Source: Eubacterium sp.
GTDB taxonomy: Bacteria; Bacillota; Clostridia; Lachnospirales; Lachnospiraceae
Reading direction: 5' to 3'
Assembly (NCBI GenBank): GCA_024690665.1
Contig: JAILOU010000015.1
Coordinates: 1 to 64,000 of the forward strand
DNA: 64,000 bases
The position numbers and the translations under genes were made by a program. A model generated the notes under the pieces. It did no database searches. It saw only the letters and a list, made by a program, of their open reading frames with translations, and was not told the DNA's origin. Of this stretch, positions 26,810 through 37,010 are shown one piece after another; positions within the stretch are counted from its first letter, which is position 1, and every line of letters starts with the position of its first letter.

Positions 26810-27607
26810 ATGGAAGAAAAGACAATTGCGATATTGATTGACGGAGATAACATCTCACCGCAATACGCAGAATATATAAAGAGCGAGGCGCAGCATTTAG
26901 GACGAATTAAGATTTCAAGACTCTATGGTTCTATCAGTTCGCCGACGGTAAAAGCCTGGTATCGGGTGATGCCGGAGCAGGGAATTACGCCGATGTTGCA
27001 AATTAGTTATGCCAATGGAAAGAGTATCGCCGATCAGGCGCTGACCATTGATGCGATGGATATTCTGCATTCGGGAGATGTAGATACCATCTGCCTGGCA
27101 AGTTCGGACAGCGATTTTACCAAGCTGGTATATCGAATCAAGGAAGATGGCGTTACCGTCATTGGTATGGGAGAGAAAAAGACAAGTCAGTCACTGGTTA
27201 ATGCCTGCGACGAATTTCGTTTGCTCGACTTAATCTATGATAATGATCTTAAGTCGCAAAATCAAAATAAGCAGGATAATACGCAGCAGTCTGAGAAAAA
27301 TGAGACCGTGGAAGTGGCGGAAGATACGCCAATTAATGTCCCGAAGTTAGAGGCGGTATTAAAGGCAATCAAGGGATATCTCGATACCGATTGGGAGAAT
27401 CTGGCAGGAGTTGGAACGTATCTGTCTAAGAGACTTCCGGGATTCGACTCTCGTATCTATGGATATCGTAATATCTCAGAACTGATTCGAGAGCACGAGA
27501 ATCTATTTGACCTTAAGACAGAACTTGCAGAAGATAAGGTGCACCAGGTTGTTTATGTGAAAAACAGGCGAAAGAACAATTCGAATAAGAAGAAAAAATC
27601 ATCTTAA
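26810..27607 (+). CDS. NYN (PIN-like) domain protein with LOTUS/OST-HTH-like C-terminus
   Basis: IAILIDGDNISPQYAEYI...DIDHSGDVDT-type DAMDILHSGDVDTICLASSDSDFTKLVYRIKEDGVTVIGMGEKKTSQSLVNACDEFRLLD; C-terminal GVGTYLSKRLPGFDSRIYGYRNISELIREHENLFDLK. Confidence 0.9.
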   Translation: MEEKTIAILIDGDNISPQYAEYIKSEAQHLGRIKISRLYGSISSPTVKAWYRVMPEQGITPMLQISYANGKSIADQALTIDAMDILHSGDVDTICLASSDSDFTKLVYRIKEDGVTVIGMGEKKTSQSLVNACDEFRLLDLIYDNDLKSQNQNKQDNTQQSEKNETVEVAEDTPINVPKLEAVLKAIKGYLDTDWENLAGVGTYLSKRLPGFDSRIYGYRNISELIREHENLFDLKTELAEDKVHQVVYVKNRRKNNSNKKKKSS

Positions 27608-27619
27608 AGATGGCAGAAC

Positions 27620-27658
27620 GTAATAAGGGGCAGTCGATAAAAGACTACCCCTTTATGT
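27620..27658. terminator. Bidirectional terminator
   Basis: AAGGGGCAGTC-gataaaa-GACTACCCCTT. Confidence 0.8.
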
Positions 27659-27661
27659 TCG

Positions 27662-28813
27662 TTATTTTGTCACGCGCTTATGAAGACGTTTTTGTTCATA
27701 CATGTTAAGATCCATTTCGCGTAAGAATGCATCCATGCTACCGTTTCTGGCATCGTAGAAGCTGTGTCCGTGCGAACAGGACAGGCGATAAGGCTTGTCC
27801 GTTTGCTCGTTGAAGTGTGTGAGGTGAAGGTCTAAAGCGCACTCGTAGGCGAGGATGTCTTCTCGCCTTGTAGTTGGAATTAAGATGATGAATTCATCGC
27901 CGGCGAATCTGATAGCGGTGGCCTTAGGCGGTAGTGAGTCGCTGATGATCAGCCCCATTGTGCGAAGGGCGTCGTCACCGATTTCGTGTCCGAAATTATC
28001 GTTAATGGATTTAAAATCATCCATGTCAATCATAATGCCATAGTAATCAAGGTTCTGACGCTTGGCAATGCGTCTTAAGATAAAGTCGAGATGCGCACGG
28101 TTATGCAGACCGGTAAGCGGATCGGTAAAGGTGCGTCGATTTTGCAACTGGATGTAGACAAAGCACAGGGAAACTGCAACGGCAAGCCACCCAAAGACCA
28201 TACCATAAAAAAGACCTTGTAAGATGGTTCCAACCATGCAAGGCACAACAAATGTCGTAACCGGGAAAAACTGCCGCTCTATCTTTTGAACTCTTGCATA
28301 GATTACAATGCTGATTGAATAGATAAAGTAAAAGAGTAAAATGATGTAACTTAAGATAACAAGAGGTCCTCTTTCGTAGACATTTTGTTCGGTGATGGTG
28401 AATACAACATTTACTCCGCACGCATTAACGATTAGCAGGATTATCTCTGCGATGAGAGGAAGAATTAGGAATCTGGCACGAAGACGCAAGGTGTGGATAT
28501 TTTTTAAGATTCTAAAATCGACGTACAACACCCACAAGAATCCGACGATTCCGGTTGCGATAAATAAAAAGGAGTTGTCCAGATAACTAATAAACCGTAC
28601 TCCGGGAAAATTCTTTCCATCATGGAGAAAGGTGAGTATTTCTATCAGACAGCTTGCAAACGTAATCCAAAGCATGACATTAAAAAAATGTTCGCCAATC
28701 CATCTGTTTTCTTTGATTTCGCGGCGGGTGATGACAAGAAATGCCACTAATAAAGCGCCGATACAATTGGCCACAATAATTTCAGATAAACATATATTCA
28801 TAAGTTTTTTCAT
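27662..28813 (-). CDS. Membrane diguanylate cyclase (GGDEF-family)
   Basis: DPLTGLHNRAHLDFIL...GIMIDMDDFKSINDNFGHEIGDDALRTMG...AIRFAGDEFIIL. Confidence 0.9.
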   Translation of the reverse strand: MKKLMNICLSEIIVANCIGALLVAFLVITRREIKENRWIGEHFFNVMLWITFASCLIEILTFLHDGKNFPGVRFISYLDNSFLFIATGIVGFLWVLYVDFRILKNIHTLRLRARFLILPLIAEIILLIVNACGVNVVFTITEQNVYERGPLVILSYIILLFYFIYSISIVIYARVQKIERQFFPVTTFVVPCMVGTILQGLFYGMVFGWLAVAVSLCFVYIQLQNRRTFTDPLTGLHNRAHLDFILRRIAKRQNLDYYGIMIDMDDFKSINDNFGHEIGDDALRTMGLIISDSLPPKATAIRFAGDEFIILIPTTRREDILAYECALDLHLTHFNEQTDKPYRLSCSHGHSFYDARNGSMDAFLREMDLNMYEQKRLHKRVTK

Positions 28814-28924
28814 CCTAACTTTTGATTTCTACACACAATATATCATAGAATAAAAAATGAGACAAATGTCCTATGTGAAAAAATCGAATTTACAAGCATG
28901 ATAATAAAGTAAGATGAAAAAAGG

Positions 28925-30049
28925 ATGAAACAGATGAGAAACAGATTATCATATTGGAAATGGATGATGCTTTTGGGAATCGTTATTGCGCTGTTAAACC
29001 TTCTGGCGCTGAGCAACCGGTTTGTAGAAGCGCATCACCTCCATATCTATAGCGGGATTGCCGGTTGTTATGGGAAGCTGACAGAATTCATACCGGTAAA
29101 TGTTGGGGAAATTATGATGTATGCGGCAGCAGGATTTGTCATTTTGCATGTGGCACTTTTGGTGGCACTGATTTTCCTGCGCTCTAAAGAAAGATACCGG
29201 ACATTTGTAAAGCGGTATTCAAAAGGGATGCTTCTTGGGACGGCAGTCGTGCTTTTGGTTTATACCATCACCTGGTCAGTCCCATTTCATTACAGCATTG
29301 ACTTAAGCGGCGATGCTGTGGCAGAATATACTCTCGGAGACCTGGAAGAGCTTCGCACTTATATAGTAGAAACCTTGAATGAGGCGGCGGACGAAATTGA
29401 CCGCGATGAGGATGGCAATATCATCTATGATGAGGACATGGAAGAACTTGTAACCGGTGCCATGCAGGAAATCAGTGATGAATTTCCTTATCTGAAGGGG
29501 GAGTATCCTTCGTGGAAGGCGGCGTACTGCTCAGACTTTTTGGAGTGGATGAACATTGCCGGTTATACTTATCCTTATACGATGGAAGTAACTTATAACA
29601 AGTACACCATGAGTTTGTATGTGCCGGTTTTAATGGCACATGAGATGAGTCATCATAAGGGATACTATAAAGAAGATGATGCGAATTTTTTAAGTGAGAT
29701 TGCCTGCATAAAAAGCGGCGAACCGTATCTTGTGTATTCAGGTTGTCTTGATGCTTATTATTATGTGGATAAAGCTTATAAACAAGCGCTTTATTCGTCG
29801 CTTGATGAGGAAACGGCGGATGCATTATGGCAGGAGAGACAGCTTGCGAGTGCACAGGTTGGAGAAGACCTTGCGGCGAATCGTGAGGCTAAGCAAAAAG
29901 CATACGATGCGGAAGAACATGCTGCAGAAAGTTTTTCGCAGGCAGCGCAAAGCGTCTCGGAAGTTGGCTGGGACGTGCAGTCGGATATTTTGGAAGAAGA
30001 CTGCTATGACGGAGTAGTGGGATTGCTGCTTCAATATGATATGAAATGA
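28925..30049 (+). CDS. DUF3810-like membrane zinc-peptidase-like protein
   Basis: Three TM N-terminus; VLMAHEMSHHKGYYKEDDANFLSEIACIKSGEPYLVYSGCLDAYYYV (HExxH-like). Confidence 0.75.
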   Translation: MKQMRNRLSYWKWMMLLGIVIALLNLLALSNRFVEAHHLHIYSGIAGCYGKLTEFIPVNVGEIMMYAAAGFVILHVALLVALIFLRSKERYRTFVKRYSKGMLLGTAVVLLVYTITWSVPFHYSIDLSGDAVAEYTLGDLEELRTYIVETLNEAADEIDRDEDGNIIYDEDMEELVTGAMQEISDEFPYLKGEYPSWKAAYCSDFLEWMNIAGYTYPYTMEVTYNKYTMSLYVPVLMAHEMSHHKGYYKEDDANFLSEIACIKSGEPYLVYSGCLDAYYYVDKAYKQALYSSLDEETADALWQERQLASAQVGEDLAANREAKQKAYDAEEHAAESFSQAAQSVSEVGWDVQSDILEEDCYDGVVGLLLQYDMK

Positions 30050-31290
30050 GAGTATATATGAATGTTTTAAAACGAGAATTAGGGCAATGGAGGTTCAACC
30101 TGAAAGGAGATGCTCTTGCCGGAATCGTATCAGCATTTTCGGTAATTCCGGAAGTGATTGGGTTCACGATTGTGGCAGGGGTGCCGCCAATCTATGGGTT
30201 ATACACTTCGGTTGCATTTTTGATTTTGTTATCCTTTTTGGGAGGTCGACCGGCAATGGTGTCTGCAGGTGCCGGTTCGATGGCCGTTGTGGTCGTGACA
30301 CTGATTGCAGAGCATGGGACAGCGTACCTGTTCTGGGCGGTTTTGCTTGCCGGCATCTTTCAGATTGTGCTCGGGCTGTGCCGCGTCGGGAATCTGATGC
30401 GTTATGTGCCGGTGCCTGTGATGGCCGGATTCGTGGATGCACTTGCTATTATTATATTCAAATCGCAGATTACCTCGATGCTGGACAATATTGTTGTGAC
30501 ACCGGGCGGAATTGCGAAGATGCTAATCTATATTGGCCTGGGCCTTTTGATAATCTATCTGTTTCCCAAGGTGACGGATAAGGTTCCATCGACACTGGTG
30601 GCACTGATTGTGGTAAGTGCGGTGAGCCTTGTGATTGCACTCATCTGTGGTGGAAATTCAGATGTAAAGATGATTAGTGATCTTGGCAATCTTAAGGGAA
30701 GCTGGCCGGGCTTACATCTGCCGGGTGCGCCGCTTAATGGAGAAACGCTTGGAATTATTCTTCCTTATTCGATTTCGCTTGCATTTGTCGGATTGTTAGA
30801 GACAATGCTGACCAATCAGGTTATCGATGAGATGACAGAGTCAGAGAGTAATAAAAACCGCGAGTGCGTCGGACAGGGAGTTGCGAATATATTTTGTGGA
30901 ATGCTTGGAGCGATGCCGGGATGCGCGATGATTGGACAGGCAATTACCAATGTAAAAAGTGGCGGACGCGGAAGGCTTTCGACCTTCGTGGCTGGAGCAA
31001 TCCTGACGTTCCTTTTGGCGTTTGGCTCTGTGATTTTGGGAATCATTCCCCTGGCAGCGCTGATTGGCGTGATGATTTTTGTGTCGATAACGACATTTAA
31101 CTGGAAGAACCTAAGGGGAATGTTTCAAAACAGAAGTTTAAAAGGGGTGTTTGAAACAATTGTAACGGTTGTAACCGTAGTGGTAACGGTGGCGACGAAC
31201 AATCTGGCATATGGTGTCGGGATCGGAATTGGATTATTTGTCATCTTCCATTTCCTGCACAGATATATACAGTTAAAAAGAATGCGATAA
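30046..31290 (+). CDS. SulP family inorganic anion transporter (short, no STAS domain)
   Basis: GDALAGIVSAFSVIPEVIGFTIVAGVPPIYGLYTS; ends right after last TM. Confidence 0.85.
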   Translation: MRVYMNVLKRELGQWRFNLKGDALAGIVSAFSVIPEVIGFTIVAGVPPIYGLYTSVAFLILLSFLGGRPAMVSAGAGSMAVVVVTLIAEHGTAYLFWAVLLAGIFQIVLGLCRVGNLMRYVPVPVMAGFVDALAIIIFKSQITSMLDNIVVTPGGIAKMLIYIGLGLLIIYLFPKVTDKVPSTLVALIVVSAVSLVIALICGGNSDVKMISDLGNLKGSWPGLHLPGAPLNGETLGIILPYSISLAFVGLLETMLTNQVIDEMTESESNKNRECVGQGVANIFCGMLGAMPGCAMIGQAITNVKSGGRGRLSTFVAGAILTFLLAFGSVILGIIPLAALIGVMIFVSITTFNWKNLRGMFQNRSLKGVFETIVTVVTVVVTVATNNLAYGVGIGIGLFVIFHFLHRYIQLKRMR

Positions 31291-31326
31291 AAAAAGCCGG
31301 AAGCGAAAAGCTTCCGGTTTTTGCTT
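31288..31326. terminator. Bidirectional terminator
   Basis: AAAAAGCCGGAAGC-gaaaa-GCTTCCGGTTTTT. Confidence 0.85.
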
Positions 31327-31328
31327 GT

Positions 31329-32147
31329 CTATGGAATTAATGTGATGTCACTTAAGTCGGCGCTGATGTGAAAGACATCTCGGCATAACTCGTGAGCTCT
31401 TGCATCGTCAATGGTTTCGCGCGTGGTTTTCTCTCCAACGCGAAGCGTAAAGACATCATCTTCAATGGATGCGTGTCCGTCGGCTGTTCGGATATTGAGT
31501 ACCAGGTGGTCGGTAAAGCGATTGTGATGTCTTGTGTTGTGGTCATAGCAGATCATATTCATACTAAGATAATCGACCGGATCAAATGGTTCCGTGTTCA
31601 CAAGCAGCATGGATACCGGTTCTACCTTAGAGTTAATGCGCACAAGTTCCCACCAGGAGTTTTCGCATTTGATAAATTGATAGCGGTTTGGACCAATGCT
31701 TTGCAGCGTACTGTTTTCAAATTTTAATGGTCCGGGAGGAACCGGGCCGCCAAATCCGATATCGCAGTAGTACTTGCTGCCATTCATATGAACGATGGTG
31801 CCACGATGGGAGGCAATGTAATGCGGTCCTTCTTCTTCTAATACCTTGCACATACACGGCGTAACCGTGAAGCCGAGAGCTTTTAACAAGGAATAAAACA
31901 GACAATTTAGTTCAAAGCAGTAGCCTCCGCGTCCGCCGACAATAATCTTGTTGAAAAGGTCTTTGACAGCCAGGGAAACCGGTATCTTTCGGCAGCGAAC
32001 ATCAATATCCTCAAATGTAATTGCCATCTGATGCAGGCGTATCAAATCCTCTAGATCTTTCAGGTTTATACCGGGGGTACGGTCGAAGCCGATGCGCTTA
32101 AGATATAAGTCCACATCAGGGATCGGCTCATATAATTCTTCAAACAT
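31329..32147 (-). CDS. Arylamine N-acetyltransferase
   Basis: GRGGYCFELNCLFYSLLKALGF; HRGTIVHMNGSKYYCDIGFGGPVPPGPL. Confidence 0.9.
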   Translation of the reverse strand: MFEELYEPIPDVDLYLKRIGFDRTPGINLKDLEDLIRLHQMAITFEDIDVRCRKIPVSLAVKDLFNKIIVGGRGGYCFELNCLFYSLLKALGFTVTPCMCKVLEEEGPHYIASHRGTIVHMNGSKYYCDIGFGGPVPPGPLKFENSTLQSIGPNRYQFIKCENSWWELVRINSKVEPVSMLLVNTEPFDPVDYLSMNMICYDHNTRHHNRFTDHLVLNIRTADGHASIEDDVFTLRVGEKTTRETIDDARAHELCRDVFHISADLSDITLIP

Positions 32148-32311
32148 AAAAACTCCTTCCAATACTGTTCATTTGGTTATTTATAGTATATTGGAAAAAT
32201 GGGTGGCATACCAGCAAAAAAAGGCAGAAATTGGGAAAAATTTGACGTGGCTTTTTATGAAATATATGATATTATAGTACTATAATTAAAATGTAGAAGG
32301 GGGGATGTGCG

Positions 32312-33544
32312 ATGCTAGCTACACTTATCCCATTGTTTGATGCAGATTTGGCGGTAAAAGCTTACTCCATATTTGCACAAAAGGAAAACTATTTTTTACA
32401 TCCAAAGTATTCGGGTTTTAGTAAATTGGATGGTGCCAATCGTGTGACAGGATTAGACCTTATTGATGTTATGGGAATGGAGACGATATCAGGCGAACTG
32501 GATATCTTCGTGCCGGTAACAGAAGTCTCACTGTATGCAGAACTTGATGAGCAGTGCGGAGCACCGCATGACAAACTGGTTCTGTTAATCGACAGGGCAG
32601 TTACTCCGAATGAGAATAATATCAGTCGTATCAAAGAGCTGAAGGCGCAAGGTTATCGATTTGCGATGCGTAAGCTGATGGGTGCGGATTTTGAGAATTA
32701 TAAGGTAATCATATCTGAGATGGATTATATCTTTATTAATCCGAAGAAGATGCAGATTAGCAGAGCGGATGAATTCTTCCGAAAAGCATATCCGGACATC
32801 AAAATCTGCGTAGTGGGAATTAAAGATTTTGATGAATACGAAGACATTACCGCGCAGGGGCGTTATGATTTGTACGAGGGCTCCTTTTTCAGACTTCCGT
32901 TAACCAAAGGAAATAATGCTGAGATGGCGCCACTTAAGACGACTTACATTGAGATGCTCAATGTTGTAAATGAAAAAGATTATGATCTTACCAAGGCGGC
33001 AGAAGTGCTCGAAAGAGATCCGGCACTTGTGGTGTCACTTCTTAATATCGTCAATCGTATGACGGTGGTATCGGGAATTAATTCGGTACAGCATGCGGTT
33101 GCAATGCTTGGACAGAAGGAATTAAAGCGTTGGATTGTAACAGCGGTTACGAGAGAACTTTGTACAGACAGACCAAGTGAGGTGATGCGTCTGTCGCTTC
33201 TTAGAGCGAAGTTTGCAGATAATCTTGCGGAACTGTTTGGACTGAAACATATGAAAGGGGAATTGTTCCTGATGGGACTGTTCTCGGTGCTTGATAAGAT
33301 TTTAGACAGAACGATAGATGAGGCACTTAAGGAAGTTAAGGTTTCCAAGGAAATTTATCAGTGTCTGGTGGATGGAGAAGGCCCACTTGCCGAGGTTTAT
33401 GAATTCATGAAGGATTATGAAGAGGCTTATTGGCCTGAAGTGTCACGTATCATGCTGTTAAAACAGATTGAAGTGGCAGATGTCTATGATGCATACAAGG
33501 GTTCTTTGAACTGGTATCGTCTGTTGTTACCGACAAAACCCTAA
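32312..33544 (+). CDS. Degenerate EAL plus HDOD domain protein (YuxH-like)
   Basis: FVPVTEVSLYAELDEQ...EGSFFRLPLTKGNNAEMAPLKTTYIEMLNVVNEKDYDLTKAAEVLERDPALVVSLLNIVN. Confidence 0.8.
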   Translation: MLATLIPLFDADLAVKAYSIFAQKENYFLHPKYSGFSKLDGANRVTGLDLIDVMGMETISGELDIFVPVTEVSLYAELDEQCGAPHDKLVLLIDRAVTPNENNISRIKELKAQGYRFAMRKLMGADFENYKVIISEMDYIFINPKKMQISRADEFFRKAYPDIKICVVGIKDFDEYEDITAQGRYDLYEGSFFRLPLTKGNNAEMAPLKTTYIEMLNVVNEKDYDLTKAAEVLERDPALVVSLLNIVNRMTVVSGINSVQHAVAMLGQKELKRWIVTAVTRELCTDRPSEVMRLSLLRAKFADNLAELFGLKHMKGELFLMGLFSVLDKILDRTIDEALKEVKVSKEIYQCLVDGEGPLAEVYEFMKDYEEAYWPEVSRIMLLKQIEVADVYDAYKGSLNWYRLLLPTKP

Positions 33545-33552
33545 GAAGATAA

Positions 33553-33596
33553 AAAGGACTGTGATGATTGAATTATCACAGTCCTCATTTTTTGCC
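33553..33596. terminator. Bidirectional terminator
   Basis: AGGACTGTGATgattgaATTATCACAGTCCT. Confidence 0.8.
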
Positions 33597-33599
33597 ATT

Positions 33600-34664
33600 T
33601 TACGGATTGAGAGTGACTTCCAAAGTGGTCGGATTATGATCGGACCAGCGAAAGTCAAGGTCATCAGTCTTGCAGCTTTTAATTGTTACGTTGTCAGAGA
33701 CGATAAAGCCGTCAATGACATAGAACTGAAAGTCTTCGCTGCCATCATACGCGTATTCTAAGGAACGACAGCTTGGAACGTCGGTATCCATAATGGCGGT
33801 GAAGTTTTCGCCAAAATCTTCCACGTCAAGAATGCCGGCCTCCCAGGCAGTGTCACTTTGGAGTGGGTAATTGCTTGTGTCGGCATTGGAAAATGTCTGG
33901 TTAAAGTCACCACAGGCAATGACATAATTGCCTTTGTCGTATTCGCTTTGCATAAGCTCCAGAAGCTGTTTGGTCTGTTTAGCCTGTCCGTCGCCCTCAG
34001 AGTAGGCTTCCAGATGCAGGTTGATAAAGACAAGTTCCTGATCGGTGCCTTCGATTGGAATGCGTGAGGATAACAGGCAGCGCTTCATATAAAACAGTCG
34101 CCACAGACTAGAAGAAGCGTTGTTAAGAGAAGTTCTTAATGTGTCTGTAATCTCATATTGGGAATACGAACTAAGTCCTGCGTGAACGGAGCCGACCGTC
34201 GGAACCGGATATGGGACATAAAAGACTTTGTAGTTAGTGGCAAATGTATTTTGATAACCACTTAAAGTGTCTGCGATGGCAGCGTTTTCATCAATGTGAT
34301 AACTTCGCTTGCTGTCGACATCAACTTCCTGCAGTGCGACAAGGTCAGCGCCGGAAGAGGCGATGTAGTCGCTGATGGAAGAGAGGTTTTCTTGTACCCC
34401 ATCTTTGGTCACCGGTCGTACGCTTTCGCCGCCGTCTAAGAAAAAGTCGGCTTCAGAGCTGAGTCCGCAGTAGCCAAGGTTCCAGGATAAAACCTGCAGA
34501 CTCTCGCCTGTTTTCAGCGTGGAAGAGGCTGTTCCCGTAATGTCCGTTGTCTCGGTGTCTGCCGGTTTGTATTCTGTTGCAATTAGCGTAATCAGCAAGG
34601 CTGCAACTGCTGCAACGATGATAATAATGATAAATAGAATGATTTTAAAAATTTTTTTTCTCAT
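33600..34664 (-). CDS. Endonuclease/exonuclease/phosphatase family protein
   Basis: LQVLSWNLGYCGL...LVALQEVDVDS...VIACGDFNQTFS...WSDHNPTTLEV. Confidence 0.9.
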   Translation of the reverse strand: MRKKIFKIILFIIIIIVAAVAALLITLIATEYKPADTETTDITGTASSTLKTGESLQVLSWNLGYCGLSSEADFFLDGGESVRPVTKDGVQENLSSISDYIASSGADLVALQEVDVDSKRSYHIDENAAIADTLSGYQNTFATNYKVFYVPYPVPTVGSVHAGLSSYSQYEITDTLRTSLNNASSSLWRLFYMKRCLLSSRIPIEGTDQELVFINLHLEAYSEGDGQAKQTKQLLELMQSEYDKGNYVIACGDFNQTFSNADTSNYPLQSDTAWEAGILDVEDFGENFTAIMDTDVPSCRSLEYAYDGSEDFQFYVIDGFIVSDNVTIKSCKTDDLDFRWSDHNPTTLEVTLNP

Positions 34665-34762
34665 ATGTGCCCTCTTTCAATGTCAAAAAATTTCTTTTAT
34701 GGTATCATAGAACTAGATAAATTCATACAAAAAAATGAAAAAAGAAGCAGGAGGTCCACGAT

Positions 34763-35356
34763 ATGAGCAGAAGAGTTATTACAATCAGCAGGGAGTATGC
34801 ATCCGGTGGGCATACCATTGCAAAAGTCCTTTCCGAGGAACTTGGAATTCCATTTTATGACACACAGATTATTGATGAAGTCGTAAAGAAGACTGGTCTC
34901 GAAAAAGAAGTGGTTGAGAATGCAGAAAAGCAGGTGACGAGCAGTTTCTTGTTCAACCTGGTTATGGGAATGGGCGCACAAAACAATTATTATGAGAAAA
35001 TCTACAAGGCGCAAAAGGACTTTGTATATTCGAAACTTAACGAAGGTCCATGTATCTTCGTAGGAAGAGCAGCGAACTTTATCTTAGGGCAGGATATCGA
35101 GCAGCTTCGTGTGTTCGTATATTCAACGCTGGATAAGAGAATTGAATATGCAATTAAAAATTACAAGCTGACGAAGGAACAGGCACAAGAAACCATTATT
35201 CGTTCAGACAGAGACAGAGCGCTTCAAAGTAAGAATTATTACGACAAGGTCTGGGGAGCCAGAGCGAATTATGATGTGATGTTAAATGCCGGAGAACTGG
35301 GCGTAGACGGTTGCGTGAAGATCCTGGCCAGAATCTTTAGAGATGGAGAGATCTAA
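34763..35356 (+). CDS. Cytidylate kinase-like family protein
   Basis: VITISREYASGGHTIAKVLSEELGIPFYD. Confidence 0.9.
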   Translation: MSRRVITISREYASGGHTIAKVLSEELGIPFYDTQIIDEVVKKTGLEKEVVENAEKQVTSSFLFNLVMGMGAQNNYYEKIYKAQKDFVYSKLNEGPCIFVGRAANFILGQDIEQLRVFVYSTLDKRIEYAIKNYKLTKEQAQETIIRSDRDRALQSKNYYDKVWGARANYDVMLNAGELGVDGCVKILARIFRDGEI

Positions 35357-35482
35357 AAAGATACATTGAATCTTAGATGGGAATCATGTACGAAACATAA
35401 AAGCGTGCATGGTTCCTATTTTACTACTATATATAATTGGATTTTTTAGGTATAATGGGGATAGTCAAAAAAGGAGAGTTTC

Positions 35483-36985
35483 ATGAAGAAATATATGATG
35501 GCGCTCGATCAGGGAACGACGAGCTCAAGATGCATTGTGTTTGACAAACAGGGAAATATTATCAGCATGGCGCAAAAAGAATTTAAGCAGCATTATCCAA
35601 AGCCCGGCTGGGTGGAGCATGATGCGATGGAGATCTGGTCTTCACAGCTTGCGGTTGCAGTGGAAGCCGTGGAGAAGGTGGGATTGTCCGGAACGGATAT
35701 TGCGTCAATTGGAATCACGAACCAGCGCGAGACGACCGTTGTTTGGGATAAGAATACCGGTCTTCCGGTTTATCATGCCATCGTCTGGCAGTGCCGAAGA
35801 ACGGCGGATGTGATCGACCGGTTAAAAGCAGATGGTTTAGAGCAGTATGTGCAGGATAAGACGGGGCTGCTTGCAGATGCATACTTTTCGGCATCGAAGG
35901 TTCAGTGGATATTGGAGCATGTTCCCGGAGCAAAACAAAAAGCGAAGGATGGACAACTCCTGTTTGGCACGATTGACACCTGGCTGATCTGGAAGCTGAC
36001 AGATGGAAAGTCGCATGTAACAGATTATACGAATGCTTCTAGAACCATGATGTTTGATATTCATACGCTGGACTGGGATCAAAAGATCTTGGATTATTTT
36101 GACATTCCGCGCAGTATGCTTCCGAAGGTGCTGCCATCCAGCAGTGATTTTGGACATACGAGTGTAAGCGCATTCGGGGATACGATACCGATTACAGGCG
36201 TAGCCGGAGACCAGCAAAGCGCACTGTTTGGACAACTGTGTGTACAGCCCGGAGATGTGAAGAATACATATGGAACAGGCTGCTTTTTACTGATGAATAC
36301 GGGTGAGCAGATTGTACAGTCGAGCAATGGCCTTTTGACTACGATTGCAGCGGGGCTTGAGGCAAAACCGCAGTATGCACTTGAGGGAAGTATCTTTGTT
36401 GGAGGCGCTTCTATCCAATGGCTCAGAGATGAGATGCGGATGGTTAAGACTTCTGCACAATCGGAAGAATATGCAATGGAAGTAGAAGATACCGGCGGCG
36501 TGTATATCGTTCCGGCATTTACCGGACTTGGTGCGCCGTATTGGGATCCGTATGCAAGAGGAACGGCGTTTGGAATTACAAGGGGCTGTAAGAAAGAACA
36601 TTTTATCAGAGCAACGCTCGAATCGATTGCATACCAGGTGCATGACATATTAAAGGTGATGGAAGAAGAATCGCAGGCGAAGATTCGGACGCTGAAGGTA
36701 GATGGCGGAGCATCAAAGAATAATTTCTTGATGCAGTTTCAGTCGGACATCTTAGATGCCAAGGTCGTAAGACCAAGCTGCGTGGAGACAACGGCGCTTG
36801 GAGCAGCTTATCTTGCGGGAATTAAGGTTGGATATTGGAAAGACATTCAGGATATACAGGATAATTGGAAGTTAGACCGGGAGTTTACCCCGGCCATGGA
36901 ACCGGACAAGCGAAACAAGCTGTTAAAGGGATGGAAAAATGCGGTTCATATGGCGCTTGAATGGTCGAAACTAAGTAGGGAATAG
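35483..36985 (+). CDS. glpK: Glycerol kinase
   Basis: [20 protein letters not shown]...[30 protein letters not shown]. Confidence 0.97.
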   Translation: MKKYMMALDQGTTSSRCIVFDKQGNIISMAQKEFKQHYPKPGWVEHDAMEIWSSQLAVAVEAVEKVGLSGTDIASIGITNQRETTVVWDKNTGLPVYHAIVWQCRRTADVIDRLKADGLEQYVQDKTGLLADAYFSASKVQWILEHVPGAKQKAKDGQLLFGTIDTWLIWKLTDGKSHVTDYTNASRTMMFDIHTLDWDQKILDYFDIPRSMLPKVLPSSSDFGHTSVSAFGDTIPITGVAGDQQSALFGQLCVQPGDVKNTYGTGCFLLMNTGEQIVQSSNGLLTTIAAGLEAKPQYALEGSIFVGGASIQWLRDEMRMVKTSAQSEEYAMEVEDTGGVYIVPAFTGLGAPYWDPYARGTAFGITRGCKKEHFIRATLESIAYQVHDILKVMEEESQAKIRTLKVDGGASKNNFLMQFQSDILDAKVVRPSCVETTALGAAYLAGIKVGYWKDIQDIQDNWKLDREFTPAMEPDKRNKLLKGWKNAVHMALEWSKLSRE

Positions 36986-37010
36986 CGGTTAAAGGAGGAC
37001 TACAAATACC

